A stretch of 64,000 bases of DNA from an uncultured Eubacteriales bacterium (GCA_934463035.1 CAKSIG010000002.1:62001-126000); one strand, 5' to 3'; numbered from the stretch's first letter, positions 1 through 9,163 are shown. Translations and numbers: made by a program. The notes: a model not told the origin generated them from the sequence alone.

Positions 1-218
1 AATACCACTCCGCTCTTTTTAAGGGACTTATCAAAGCGGGAGAAATTAAAAACGAGGACCCCGAAACGCTTGCGCTTATGTATGTTTCGCCCATTATAAC
101 TCTTATTGAGGTCTGCGACCGCCAGCCCGAAAAAGAGGCGGAATGTATTGAAAAGCTGAAAGCGCACGTTCGGTTGTTTTACCGCACGTTTCATATTTCA
201 GGGGGTAGCGGAAAATGA
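1..218 (+). CDS. TetR/AcrR-family regulator, C-terminal part only
   Basis: The reading frame is open from base 3 to a TGA at 216-218 and encodes about 71 residues, beginning YHSALFKGLIKAGEI. The DNA-binding half lies outside the window. The pattern F-x-G-L-x-x-G-E followed by D-P-E-x-x-A and a helix ending in a run of basic residues resembles the ligand-binding end of TetR regulators; this is family resemblance, not proof. Its TGA overlaps the ATG of the DUF998 gene (ATGA), so the two are probably translationally coupled and the regulator may control that membrane protein. Confidence 0.6.
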   Translation, partial: YHSALFKGLIKAGEIKNEDPETLALMYVSPIITLIEVCDRQPEKEAECIEKLKAHVRLFYRTFHISGGSGK

Positions 219-832
219 AAAAGACGCTTGTTCAAAAATTAGGTCTGACGGGTGTTTTAAGCCTGCTTTCCTACACTGCGGCAGTGGTATTTGCGCCGCT
301 CGCATATACAGGGTACGATTGGAAGTCACAGGCGGTGAGCGACCTCAGCGCCGCAAACGCTCCGTCGCTTGCACTTTGGAACCAATTCAGCAGTTTTTAT
401 AACGTATGCGAGGTTCTGTGCGCCGTAATCGTATGTATCGGAATACAGGGCAAAAAAACACGGCTTTTGCGCGGCGGGATCTACACATTCGCCGCAATGG
501 AATTTATTTCGGCGGTAGGCTACCGTATGTTTCCCCTGAGCGACAGCGGATATGCAGGCGCATTTCAGGACAAAATGCATATTATAATTACCGCCATTGT
601 CGTTATACTGTCGATTGCTTCGCTTCTGACAATAATCATAGCGGGCATAAAAAATAAAGACTGCCGCTCGTACGGCATTTGCGCCGCGACAGCCCTTATA
701 ATGATGCTGGTCGGCGCATTCGGTATGAAGATAGTGCCGTCGGAATATTTCGGGGTGGTTGAGAGGTTCAGCGTTTTCGCCGCAACAGGCTTTAACGCCG
801 CGCTCGGATTACATTTGTTCTTCGGCAGATGA
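215..832 (+). CDS. DUF998 family membrane protein
   Basis: A 205-residue integral membrane protein with about six hydrophobic segments. The short motif YDWKSQAVSDLSA near residues 34-46 is characteristic of DUF998 proteins, whose biochemical role is not known. It starts in an ATGA overlap with the preceding TetR-like gene, behind a GGGGG-type ribosome binding site, so the pair is one transcription unit. Its last 24 bases overlap the 3' end of the convergent hydrolase gene on the other strand, which is unusual but seems real, because both frames keep good protein character to the end. Confidence 0.8.
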   Translation: MKKTLVQKLGLTGVLSLLSYTAAVVFAPLAYTGYDWKSQAVSDLSAANAPSLALWNQFSSFYNVCEVLCAVIVCIGIQGKKTRLLRGGIYTFAAMEFISAVGYRMFPLSDSGYAGAFQDKMHIIITAIVVILSIASLLTIIIAGIKNKDCRSYGICAATALIMMLVGAFGMKIVPSEYFGVVERFSVFAATGFNAALGLHLFFGR

Positions 833-1423
833 ATTTTTAATCCACTCATCAAGAAAACTTATTTGCTCATCTGTATGAAACCAATGCTCGCCGTCTTTCA
901 TTACCGTCAGCTTTGACTTGGTTTTATCGGCAAACTCGGTTATTGTATCTATTGATGTAAGATTGTCCTTTTCACCGTAAAGGATACAGGTGGGAACATT
1001 CCATTTAACAGAATTTTCACGCACATAGCAAAGGTATTTCCACGACAGCGTTTCGCCGAAATCGGTTGCTATTTCCCCTGATTTTGAGAGTTTTTCCTCG
1101 GTAACGCCTGATAGGGTCATCATATTAAGAATCAGCCTTTTCATATCAACAACAGGAGATATGAAAAAGGCTTTTTTTATTTTTCCGTTAAGATCGGCGT
1201 TCATTGTAAAAAAAGCGCCTATGCTGTTGGCAATTACGTATACCGAGTCATAATCGGCACTGTGCAGATTGAAAAAATCGGTAAATTCCTTTTTTGCTTC
1301 CCACGGGGTCTGTGATTTATAGTCAAACCCTATAACGTCGCAATTCTTGAAGATAGGCTTATAATGCTCCGCCTCACCGGCGTTGCCGCCCTTACCGTGT
1401 ATATATACTACAAGTTTTTTCAT
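809..1423 (-). CDS. Alpha/beta hydrolase
   Basis: A 204-residue cytoplasmic serine hydrolase of the alpha/beta fold. HGKGG at residues 9-13 is the oxyanion-hole region, S67 in A-N-S-I-G is the likely nucleophile, D153 in G-E-K-D-N the acid and H180 in G-E-H-W the base, so the triad is complete. The substrate is unknown; the small size suggests a short-chain esterase or amidase without a lid. The ATG overlaps the stop of the upstream LysR gene, so the two are co-transcribed, and the LysR protein may respond to its substrate. The 3' end overlaps the DUF998 gene tail to tail. Confidence 0.8.
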   Translation of the reverse strand: MKKLVVYIHGKGGNAGEAEHYKPIFKNCDVIGFDYKSQTPWEAKKEFTDFFNLHSADYDSVYVIANSIGAFFTMNADLNGKIKKAFFISPVVDMKRLILNMMTLSGVTEEKLSKSGEIATDFGETLSWKYLCYVRENSVKWNVPTCILYGEKDNLTSIDTITEFADKTKSKLTVMKDGEHWFHTDEQISFLDEWIKNSSAEEQM

Positions 1424-2307
1424 TTTTGTTCTCCTCTTCTTCCCTGTTTTTTAAGATATTTTATGAACATTTCCGTTGCAGGAGTTAAACGTTCCTTATT
1501 CTTTACGGCAAGTCCTATCTTTCGGTAATACGACGGTTCAAGAGGTCGGATCTCCACACGGTAAGGTATCCTTTTTAGAATAAGCGACGGCAAAATTCCT
1601 ATACCGAGCCCTTTTTCCGCCATTGCCATAATGGCAAAATCCTCCCACGTTGTGAACCGTATATTCGGGCGCACACGGTTCTTTTCAAGCAACTCCGTGA
1701 CTTCGGTTTTGCCGCCACGCTCCAAAAGTAAAAACGGTTGTCCATTCAAATCCTCTACCCTGACAGTTCCGCCCTGCGCAAGCGGATGACCGACGGGCAG
1801 TACCGCCTTGTATTCGTCCTCTATTAACAAAACGGCGTCAAAATCGGCTTTGTCTTGAAGTCTGACCATTCCGCAGTCAACACGTCCCTCATCTATCCAC
1901 CGTTCCACCTCGTCATAATCTCCGAGCAGCATTTCACATTCAATGTCGGGGTAATCCTTTTGAAATTCCGAAAAGACGTCGGGCAGCAGATTTATCGCCG
2001 TGCTTGCAAAAGTGCCTATTCTAACCAAGCCCGTTTGGATACCTTTCATTTTGTTAATATAACCGTCAAGCCCGCGTTGGCGGTTCAGTATTTCCCTTAT
2101 AAGCGGCAGAACTTTCTCACCCGAGGCGGTAAGGCAGACGCCGCCCTTCCCCCTTTCAAGCAAGGTTATGCCCCATTCATTTTCAAGGTCCGCAATCATT
2201 TTGCTGACCGAGGACTGCGCATAATTCAAATCCTGCGCCGCTTTTGTAAAGCTCCCTTTTTCAACCGCTTTTACAAACGCCGCATATTTAGCCAAATGGT
2301 TATCCAT
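1420..2307 (-). CDS. LysR-family transcriptional regulator
   Basis: A 295-residue protein with the classic LysR layout: a winged HTH at about residues 5-64 (FVKAVEKGSFTKAAQDLNYA is the recognition region), a linker, and a periplasmic-binding-protein-like effector domain at about 90-290. It is transcribed away from the MATE gene and into the small hydrolase gene. A perfect 6-5-6 dyad lies 19 bases before its start and is a good candidate for its own operator. By the usual LysR habit it should control the divergent MATE exporter, itself and the hydrolase. The effector cannot be read from sequence. Confidence 0.9.
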   Translation of the reverse strand: MDNHLAKYAAFVKAVEKGSFTKAAQDLNYAQSSVSKMIADLENEWGITLLERGKGGVCLTASGEKVLPLIREILNRQRGLDGYINKMKGIQTGLVRIGTFASTAINLLPDVFSEFQKDYPDIECEMLLGDYDEVERWIDEGRVDCGMVRLQDKADFDAVLLIEDEYKAVLPVGHPLAQGGTVRVEDLNGQPFLLLERGGKTEVTELLEKNRVRPNIRFTTWEDFAIMAMAEKGLGIGILPSLILKRIPYRVEIRPLEPSYYRKIGLAVKNKERLTPATEMFIKYLKKQGRRGEQK

Positions 2308-2325
2308 AATTTCATATTCCTTTTT

Positions 2326-2342
2326 TCGATACTTTATATCGA
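2326..2342. promoter_or_regulatory. Candidate LysR operator (dyad TCGATA-N5-TATCGA)
   Basis: A perfect inverted repeat of two 6-base arms around CTTTA, 17 bases in all, placed between the divergent LysR and MATE genes. It contains a T-N11-A core, the general LysR-box form. Assignment to this LysR protein is inferred from position. Confidence 0.55.
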
Positions 2343-2352
2343 TAATATTCGC

Positions 2353-2381
2353 TTTTCTTATTGTAACATCTTATGTATAAT
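2353..2381 (+). promoter_or_regulatory. Promoter of the MATE exporter gene
   Basis: The -10 is a consensus TATAAT (2376-2381), 17 bases after a weak -35 TTTTCT (2353-2358). A weak -35 suits activation by the neighbouring LysR protein. The -10 covers an upstream in-frame ATG at 2373, which argues that translation starts at 2409 instead. Confidence 0.6.
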
Positions 2382-2408
2382 AGTTCAAGAATTTTTGAAG
2401 GTGAAACA

Positions 2409-3758
2409 ATGAAAGTATCAAAAAAGAGTATAGATATGCTGAACGGGCCACTCTTGGCAAGGCTGTTGGTTTTTACATTGCCGATAGCGCTAAGCAGTAT
2501 CGTTCAACAATTATTTAACGCCTCCGATACGGCTATTGTCGGATATTTCGGAAATCCGAACGCATTGGCGGCTGTCGGCACAAATTCAGAAATCGTTGCG
2601 CTGATAGTAACGCTGTCTTCGGGGCTTTCGGTAGGAGTTAATATTGCCGTTGCAAGAAAAATAGGACAAAAACAAGCACAGAATATTCCGTCGCTGGTTC
2701 AGACCGCAATTATGCTGTCGTTAATACTCGGCGTTTCGGGACTTTTTATCGGACAATGTGCTGCGGGACCGTTGCTTCGTCTTATTAAAACGCCGAGCGA
2801 TATTTTTGTCTCTGCCGAGGAATATCTGCGGATATATCTTATCGGTTATCCTTTTCTGCTGTTGTACGACTTTGCGTCGGCAGTTTTAAGGGCGCGCGGC
2901 GACAGCAGGTATCCGTTCACGGTGCTTTTACTGTCGGGAGCCATAAATGTTTTGCTTAATCTACTGTTCGTTATCGTATTTAACCTTGACGTTGCAGGGG
3001 TTGCGATAGCGACCGACGTTTCAACCGCCGTTTCCGCGGTTTTGGTGACCGCAAGGCTTAAAAAGGACAGTGTTTTTCGGCTGTCGTTTAGAAAAGTTAA
3101 AATCAGCCGAGAATACATATCGGAAATACTGAAAACAGGTATTCCCGCCGCCGTTCAGGGCGCTGTGTTCTGCTTCGCGAACATATTTGTTCAAACCGCT
3201 GTCAACACCTTTGGTTCTGCGGCTATTGCGGGCAGTACAGTCGCCGTTAATTTTGAGTATTTTGTTTATTATATAATCACGGCGTTCGGGCAGACCGCCA
3301 CGACCTTTACGGGGCAAAACTATGCGGCGGGTCAGATAAAAAGATGCAAAAAAATTCTTTGGTTTTGTCTTGCATTTTCCTTTATTTTCAGCGCCGTCCT
3401 ATGCGCTGTGCTGATTTCTTACCGCCCGTTCTTTATCGGTTTGTTTTCCTCAAAGCCTGCCGTAATTCAAAATGCCGATTTGAGAATGACGTGTATACTG
3501 CTGTTTGAGCCTATCTGCTGTTTATACGAAATTCCCGCAGGCTTTTTACGCGGCACGGGGCGCGCCGTCATCCCCGCCGCAAGCACCGTGATAGGCACCT
3601 GCGCTTTCCGCATTGTGTGGATATACACAGTCTTCCGCGCCCACCCGTCGCTTGAAATGCTGTACCGCGCCTTTCCGCTCTCATGGATATTTACAATAAT
3701 ACTCGTTCTAACAGGCTTTATATGCGTATATAAAAATAGGGCGTTCCGTCGGGATTGA
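2409..3758 (+). CDS. MATE-family efflux transporter
   Basis: A 449-residue inner-membrane exporter with about 12 transmembrane helices. The opening LLARLLVFTLPIALSSIVQQ and the following FNASDTAIVGYFG are typical of MATE drug/cation antiporters. The start at 2409 is chosen over an in-frame ATG at 2373 because GAAGGTG sits just before it and the promoter -10 overlaps the earlier codon; the resulting length is normal for the family. It faces the LysR gene divergently and is followed by a hairpin terminator. The substrate is unknown; MATE proteins export cationic compounds using proton or sodium gradients. Confidence 0.9.
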   Translation: MKVSKKSIDMLNGPLLARLLVFTLPIALSSIVQQLFNASDTAIVGYFGNPNALAAVGTNSEIVALIVTLSSGLSVGVNIAVARKIGQKQAQNIPSLVQTAIMLSLILGVSGLFIGQCAAGPLLRLIKTPSDIFVSAEEYLRIYLIGYPFLLLYDFASAVLRARGDSRYPFTVLLLSGAINVLLNLLFVIVFNLDVAGVAIATDVSTAVSAVLVTARLKKDSVFRLSFRKVKISREYISEILKTGIPAAVQGAVFCFANIFVQTAVNTFGSAAIAGSTVAVNFEYFVYYIITAFGQTATTFTGQNYAAGQIKRCKKILWFCLAFSFIFSAVLCAVLISYRPFFIGLFSSKPAVIQNADLRMTCILLFEPICCLYEIPAGFLRGTGRAVIPAASTVIGTCAFRIVWIYTVFRAHPSLEMLYRAFPLSWIFTIILVLTGFICVYKNRAFRRD

Positions 3759-3772
3759 CGAAACGCCTTTTC
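3739..3772. terminator. Bidirectional terminator between MATE and MMPL genes
   Basis: The hairpin GGCGTTCCGTC / GACGAAACGCC is followed by a T-rich run on the plus strand and serves the two convergent genes. The MATE stop codon lies within it. Confidence 0.75.
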
Positions 3773-6700
3773 TTATTTCTTTTTGAGGGAAAGTTTGAGT
3801 ATAAATTTATCGAGCAGCCACAGTACGGACGGCAAGACCACGGTAATCATTATAACCGAGCATACCGTTCCGATACCGATAAGCAGTCCCACGGTTGAAA
3901 TTGAGTTTTGGCTCGATATAAAATGGATTACAAAACCGCAAACGGTCAGTATAAGTCCCGAAGTGAACACCGTAGGCATAGCGGCTTTTACCGAAAGCAG
4001 CAGCGATTGCTTTTTATCGCAATCATTTCTGTAAGCAACATAATTGCTTGACATCAGAATACCGTAGTCGATAGTAGCGCCCATCAGAATACAGGTGGAA
4101 ACTATATAGCTCATAAAGAATATTCCGTTGCCGAAAAGCTGTGTGCTCATGGCGATAAATATTGCTCCCTGAATGACCGCCACCAGAATTACAGGCAGCG
4201 ACAGCGATTTGAAAATTATCATCACTATTACAAAGATAGATATGAGCGTAAACACGGTAATAAATGTGTTGTCGTGATCAAAGGACTTTTCAAGGTCATA
4301 GGTTGAGATTATCTCGCCTGTGACATAAGCGTCCTCCCCGAATACATTTTTTACCTCTTTTATAAGGTAATCGACAAACTCGGTTGTTTCCTTGCTCTCA
4401 TTCGGCAGGTTTACCGAAAGGAGCATACGCGAATAGTCTTTTCCGAGGAACAGATCCTCCGCCTTTTTAATATCCGCCTTTGCGTCCTCGGCCTTTTGGC
4501 GGTTATCATCGCTCATCTTCTGTTTTAAAAGCGAGTTTGTATCCATATTTTCGATAACAAAATCAAGAAGCTCATACGCTCTCATTGACGCCGTTAAAGG
4601 ATTGTCATTGTTTATGGCATACTTGATATACACGCCTGAAACCTTGTCTTTATCAAGAGCCGCTGCTGCTGTTTTGCTTTTTATTTCGTTCTGCAAAGCA
4701 GTCAGCTTATCGTAAGCCTCGTTATAGGTAAGGCTTGCGCTGTCGGAAAAGTATTTATTTACCGTCAGCATATCCGACAGCTTGTTTCGGCTTTCGTCAT
4801 TCAGTTGCGCGTGAACGACTTTATTACTCTTATCTGCCGAGAGCGCATATTCTGCAAAAGTCCTGCCCTGAATTTTTGTATCGGGCATTGTGCCGTTTTG
4901 ATAAAAATACATAATATATATCTGCTGAACAGACTCGTCGGTTACTGCAATTTGAGGCTTTTGCCCCGAAAGCGACTCGGCGATATCGGAAAGCGCGGGC
5001 AGAAACTGCTCATAGCCGTATTTTGCGTTGACCGATTTATAGAGCGACTCGTATCCGTTTACAACAGAAACGGCGTTTGCGTCGGGTATCATTCCGCTTG
5101 AAGCCAAGAATTTTATAAGCGGCAAAAACTGCACGGTATCACTCGGCTGAACGCCTGTTGAAGCGAAATATCCGCCGTATATCCCCGCAAGCTGAACATC
5201 TGAAAGCTCGGCACCGTAATTCTGATAAAACCACGCCTTGAAAGCGGTTTTATCCATAGGAGTATCCATTTGTGCCTTAAATTGATTAATTCCCGAAGAT
5301 AGGGATTTAAGCTGAGCCACGGTGTTATCGTCAAACATCGTCCTGATATTTTCATTTTGCGAGGAGGCAATCAAAAAGTCGAGCATTGCGGAGAAATCGA
5401 CTTCCTTTTCGGCAACCTCGTCATACGAATACAGTCCGTACATCTGCTTTACCGAAAATTCGCTTATATCGGTGCCTGTCATAACTCCCGTCGTGAGTTT
5501 TGTATACAGTTCGTCTGCGGTCAAATCGCTTGCCGTTATCTCGGAAACGGTCTTTAAGGTTTTGAGCGTTTCAGTAGTATCGCTGTCGATAAATTCCTTA
5601 ACATCTTCGTCGGTATCAATAAGACCGTCGGCAAAATTTACAAAGTCGGAAAACGTCATCTTAATGCCGTCGGGCGACTTATAGAGGTTATACATTGTAA
5701 AAAGCATTTGCGCGTCTTTTTCGGAAATTTCCAGCTTTTGTACCGCCTTTTCGGCGTCATACGGCTCTCTTACCGTATTTGTATACGCCGTATAATTTGT
5801 AAGCGCCTTTTTACCGCTTTCGGTCTTATATTCGCTGAGCGCGCCTGCCAGCTTTTGTTCATTTTCAAAACTGCTGTCGGAATTTTTATACACCACTACA
5901 ACCGAATTGTTGTTTCCGAACACGTCGGAAATCGCCTTGTTGCCCGATTTTGTATCGGTGAAAAGGAATGTGTTTCCCGTTTGCAGGGCTCCGCAGACGA
6001 TTACCGCCGCAAGGGCTATGGGAACTATTACCTTCCCCGCCTTAAACGCAGTCTTGCAGAAAAATTCACCTTTCGGAACAAAGGCTTTCTTCTTTGTTTT
6101 TCTCATAGGCTTATCGAGCAACAAAACGAATGTCGGCAGCAACGTAACCGATGTAACCGCGGAAATCACAATGCCCTTCATAAGCACTATGCCTATATCA
6201 AAGCCTATTTTAAAGGTCATAAACAAGAGCGCAAGCAAGCCTGCTATTGTAGTCAGCGCGCTTGCCGAAACGGGCTTTACTACCGATTTTATCGCTTTAT
6301 TCATAGCGGCGTATATATCCTGCGAATTTTCTCTTTCGCGGCGGTAGGTATGCAGCAAAACTATACTGTAATCAATAGACAGTGCAAGCTGTAATATCGC
6401 CGCTATTGAGTTGGTAATATATGATATTTCACCGAAAAAGAAGTTTGTACCGCGGTTAATAAGCACCGCCACACCCGAGGCGGCAAGCAAAACAAAGGGT
6501 TCAAGCCACGATTCGGAGGTAATCAGCAGTATAGCCACGACCAGACAGAGCGATACCGCTAAAATATATACCATTTCATTGGTGATAGAGTTCTGCAACG
6601 ACTGCTTTTCCACGGTAGTACCGCCGTATTCCATACCCTCATAGGAAGACAGTTTTGATTTTATATCCGACGTGACCTGTTTTGCATTATCGGAATAATC

Positions 6701-7039
6701 GTCGCCGTCTATTATGACGATGAAAAGCGCGTTCCCGTCCTTATAATAGGTTTTGTCGTATCTGTCGAAATTGACATTTAATACGTTCGGTATAGCTTCG
6801 ATTTTATCCCGCATTTCCTCCGCGGTATCTTCCGTAACATTCTTCGCCATAACCTGAATGTTGCCCGTCATACCGAATTGGTCGTCAATTATATCCAGGG
6901 CAATTTTTGTTTGCGTGTCGCTGCCGAGGTAATCGGCAAGATTGTAATTAATATTTACCTTATTCATAAATATTATCGAAAGTACCGATGCGGCTGCAAA
7001 CAACAGAACGGTCGCTGTAATTTTTATGCGCTGTTTCAC
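3773..7039 (-). CDS. MMPL/RND-superfamily transporter with giant extracellular loop
   Basis: A 1088-residue membrane protein of the MMPL type: a first helix at about residues 8-28, an RND-like bundle at about 150-330, a very long external region at about 360-895, and a second bundle at about 895-1080. Such proteins export lipids or hydrophobic compounds by proton antiport. The external region carries five spaced copies of a Y-x-x-Y ... F-x-x-(F/L) helical motif near residues 446, 528, 616, 703 and 800. It is divergent from a TetR gene with a palindromic operator between, so it is probably a TetR-repressed efflux system. The cargo is unknown. Confidence 0.88.
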   Translation of the reverse strand: MKQRIKITATVLLFAAASVLSIIFMNKVNINYNLADYLGSDTQTKIALDIIDDQFGMTGNIQVMAKNVTEDTAEEMRDKIEAIPNVLNVNFDRYDKTYYKDGNALFIVIIDGDDYSDNAKQVTSDIKSKLSSYEGMEYGGTTVEKQSLQNSITNEMVYILAVSLCLVVAILLITSESWLEPFVLLAASGVAVLINRGTNFFFGEISYITNSIAAILQLALSIDYSIVLLHTYRRERENSQDIYAAMNKAIKSVVKPVSASALTTIAGLLALLFMTFKIGFDIGIVLMKGIVISAVTSVTLLPTFVLLLDKPMRKTKKKAFVPKGEFFCKTAFKAGKVIVPIALAAVIVCGALQTGNTFLFTDTKSGNKAISDVFGNNNSVVVVYKNSDSSFENEQKLAGALSEYKTESGKKALTNYTAYTNTVREPYDAEKAVQKLEISEKDAQMLFTMYNLYKSPDGIKMTFSDFVNFADGLIDTDEDVKEFIDSDTTETLKTLKTVSEITASDLTADELYTKLTTGVMTGTDISEFSVKQMYGLYSYDEVAEKEVDFSAMLDFLIASSQNENIRTMFDDNTVAQLKSLSSGINQFKAQMDTPMDKTAFKAWFYQNYGAELSDVQLAGIYGGYFASTGVQPSDTVQFLPLIKFLASSGMIPDANAVSVVNGYESLYKSVNAKYGYEQFLPALSDIAESLSGQKPQIAVTDESVQQIYIMYFYQNGTMPDTKIQGRTFAEYALSADKSNKVVHAQLNDESRNKLSDMLTVNKYFSDSASLTYNEAYDKLTALQNEIKSKTAAAALDKDKVSGVYIKYAINNDNPLTASMRAYELLDFVIENMDTNSLLKQKMSDDNRQKAEDAKADIKKAEDLFLGKDYSRMLLSVNLPNESKETTEFVDYLIKEVKNVFGEDAYVTGEIISTYDLEKSFDHDNTFITVFTLISIFVIVMIIFKSLSLPVILVAVIQGAIFIAMSTQLFGNGIFFMSYIVSTCILMGATIDYGILMSSNYVAYRNDCDKKQSLLLSVKAAMPTVFTSGLILTVCGFVIHFISSQNSISTVGLLIGIGTVCSVIMITVVLPSVLWLLDKFILKLSLKKK

Positions 7040-7134
7040 ATTACATTCCTCCCTGAGATTTTGCGCATTGCATTTTTTACGAGTTTGAGTATAATAAAAG
7101 TTGTCAAAAAGGAAAAGTTCTTTTTCTTTTCAAG

Positions 7135-7150
7135 TGTAAGAAATCTTACA
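7135..7150. promoter_or_regulatory. Candidate TetR operator (TGTAAG-N4-CTTACA)
   Basis: A 16-base element made of perfect arms TGTAAG and CTTACA around AAAT, in the intergenic region shared by the MMPL and TetR genes and 31 bases before the TetR start. Size and position fit a TetR dimer site controlling both genes. Confidence 0.6.
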
Positions 7151-7180
7151 AACAGCCTTAAAACGTAAGGAATTTTAATT

Positions 7181-7774
7181 ATGAAAACATACAGAAACGC
7201 CGAAAGAACGAAAAAATGGATTCGCCGAGCCTTTACCGAAATGATGGCGGAGAAAAGGGACATAAACAAAATAACCGTCACCGAGTTGGCAGAGCGCGCC
7301 GATATATCCAAGACCACCTTTTATTATCACTACGACGATATATATTCGGTTGCCGAAGAATTTGAAAACGAGCTTACAGAACAGCTTTCCGACGCGTTTT
7401 CACGGCTCGGAAAAGCCGATACATCAACAGCGTTTGATTTTGAATACTACACCAAGGGTATAATAGACTTTCTTAAAGAAAACGAGGAAAGCTACCGTAT
7501 GGTAATCAAGGCGTCCTCGCCGAGATTATTTGTAGAAAAACTCAAAAAAACGGTTGCCAAGCAAATCACGGAGAACATTGCGCGCCTGCCGTTTTCCGCC
7601 GACCTCGAAATACAGCAAGTACAGGTTTGCTTTATTTCAAGCGCCTGTGTTGACGTTGTCGTAGAATACTTTATGGGCAGTTTCTCGGCCTCGTTTGATA
7701 CCGTGACCGACGTTATTCTGGAAATAATCAAAAAACTCAGCTCCTGCGATAACAGCATTGATAATTGTAAGTAA
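7181..7774 (+). CDS. TetR/AcrR-family regulator
   Basis: A 197-residue regulator. The N-terminal HTH at about residues 10-57 is clear, with ITVTELAERADISKTTFYYH as the recognition segment. The rest is an all-helical ligand and dimer domain of ordinary length. It is divergent from the MMPL exporter and probably represses it and itself through the TGTAAG/CTTACA dyad between them. Its 3' end is 10 bases from the convergent antiporter gene; no strong terminator was seen in that gap. Confidence 0.88.
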   Translation: MKTYRNAERTKKWIRRAFTEMMAEKRDINKITVTELAERADISKTTFYYHYDDIYSVAEEFENELTEQLSDAFSRLGKADTSTAFDFEYYTKGIIDFLKENEESYRMVIKASSPRLFVEKLKKTVAKQITENIARLPFSADLEIQQVQVCFISSACVDVVVEYFMGSFSASFDTVTDVILEIIKKLSSCDNSIDNCK

Positions 7775-7784
7775 CAGCAAATGC

Positions 7785-8978
7785 TTATCTGTTCAGAAGT
7801 TTTTTATAGGAAACGTCAATTCCAAACGCCCCGATAGGAGCAGTTATGAGAATACCGAGCACGGCGACGGAAAGCACAATTTCCCCGCAGGGTAATCCCA
7901 TACTCAGCGGAACGGAACCGATTGCCGCCTGAACCGTAGCCTTGGGTAGATAGGCGATTACACAAAAAATTCTTTCCTTTAAAGAAAGCGGCGTCTTTAT
8001 AAGACAAATTATTACACCGACGGCACGGAAAGCAAGCGAAATAAATATCAGACCTACTGCGGCGACGCCTGCTCTTGCTGTATAGCGTATATCAACCGCC
8101 GCACCGACCAGCACAAACAGAATAACTTCTGCCGCAAGCCACAGCTTGCCGAACTTTTCCGAAAGACGTTTTGCAACGGTTTCGGGATTTTTTATTTTCA
8201 ATACGCAAGCCATACTTACCACCGCAAGCAGTCCGGAAATTGCAACATAGTTTTGAGCGAGGCTTTCAACACTGACAAGGAGAAACGACATTCCCATTAT
8301 GACAATCGTTTTTATGCTGTTTCTGATATACTTACCGTGATTATAAGCAAATTCAAAAATGAAAGCCGCTGTAAAACCTGCAATCAAACCTATTGCCACG
8401 CCGAGAAAAATTGAAACAGGAATATTCAACAGACCTTTGAAATCTGCTTTGCCGCCCTTCGCCATTCCCGAAAATGTTGAAAACAGCACAATTACAAAAA
8501 CATCGTCGCAGGACGCTCCCGCCATAATAAGCTGAGGTATACTCTTTTCGGTTCCATAGCCTTCATCCATAAGTTTTATCATTCTCGGCACTACCACCGC
8601 AGGTGATACCGCGCCGAGTACCGCACCCATTACCGCCGCTTCTGTGCGGGTTATTCCAAGCAAAATCGGAGCAAACATTACATATCCGATAATTTCAAAT
8701 GTTGCAGGCAAAAATGACATAAGCACCGCGGGGCTTCCCACTTTTTTCAAATCCGAAATATTAAGCGAAAGTCCCGCCTTTATCAATATGATAATCAGCG
8801 CTATCTGCCGCAGTTCCGAAGATATTCCTAAGATTGACGGGTCAAGCAGATCGAGAACATAAGGTCCCAAAACAATGCCTGTTATAAGCATTCCTATAAT
8901 TCTCGGCAGCCGCAGTTTTGAGCAAACAGCCGACATAGAAAGCCCGACAAGCAAAATAAGCGATAATGAAATTAACAT
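7785..8978 (-). CDS. Cation/proton antiporter (CPA family)
   Basis: A 397-residue protein with about 12 transmembrane helices of the monovalent cation:proton antiporter fold. The A-S-C-D-D segment in the middle matches the paired acidic residues used for ion exchange in this superfamily. The start at 8978 (MLISLSL) is preferred to an ATG 15 bases upstream because GGGAGG sits seven bases before it. A long leader resembling the fluoride riboswitch precedes the gene. Antiporters are among the gene types known to be controlled by that riboswitch, so a role in fluoride or acid-anion stress is likely; direct fluoride transport is not shown. Confidence 0.85.
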   Translation of the reverse strand: MLISLSLILLVGLSMSAVCSKLRLPRIIGMLITGIVLGPYVLDLLDPSILGISSELRQIALIIILIKAGLSLNISDLKKVGSPAVLMSFLPATFEIIGYVMFAPILLGITRTEAAVMGAVLGAVSPAVVVPRMIKLMDEGYGTEKSIPQLIMAGASCDDVFVIVLFSTFSGMAKGGKADFKGLLNIPVSIFLGVAIGLIAGFTAAFIFEFAYNHGKYIRNSIKTIVIMGMSFLLVSVESLAQNYVAISGLLAVVSMACVLKIKNPETVAKRLSEKFGKLWLAAEVILFVLVGAAVDIRYTARAGVAAVGLIFISLAFRAVGVIICLIKTPLSLKERIFCVIAYLPKATVQAAIGSVPLSMGLPCGEIVLSVAVLGILITAPIGAFGIDVSYKKLLNR

Positions 8979-9037
8979 AAAAAATCCTCCCAAAAGTCTT
9001 TAAATAGCAGAAAAGCCGATGCTTTCTGCACATAAAA

Positions 9038-9117
9038 TGCAGAAGTCATCAGCTCAAAAGGCGGTTTTAGCTTAGGCTGAAATTGCCTGTCGCTATGGGA
9101 GAACTTCATTCCCTATG
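9038..9117 (-). ncRNA. Probable fluoride riboswitch (crcB motif) with extra hairpin
   Basis: Read on the minus strand, a GGGAATGAAGTTCTCCC stem-loop (9097-9113) is followed by AAACCGCC and then GCTGATGACTTCTGC. This is the order of conserved elements of the fluoride riboswitch; GAAGT of the first loop can pair with ACTTC of the last segment, as expected. An additional hairpin with arms TAGC/GCTA and AGGC/GCCT is inserted between the first stem and AAACCGCC. Downstream, TTCTGCA/TGCAGAA and GCAGAAAGC/GCTTTTCTGC hairpins overlap and could be exclusive, giving an expression platform before the antiporter ribosome binding site. Confidence 0.7.
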
Positions 9118-9122
9118 CGATT

Positions 9123-9151
9123 ATAATAACACAGTTTTAATTAAAAAGCAA
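9123..9151 (-). promoter_or_regulatory. Promoter of the riboswitch-antiporter transcript
   Basis: On the minus strand a TTGCTT -35 (9151-9146), a 17-base spacer and a TATTAT -10 (9128-9123) sit just before the aptamer, so the RNA would begin only a few bases upstream of its first stem. Confidence 0.65.
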
Positions 9152-9163
9152 GTGCAAACGGTT

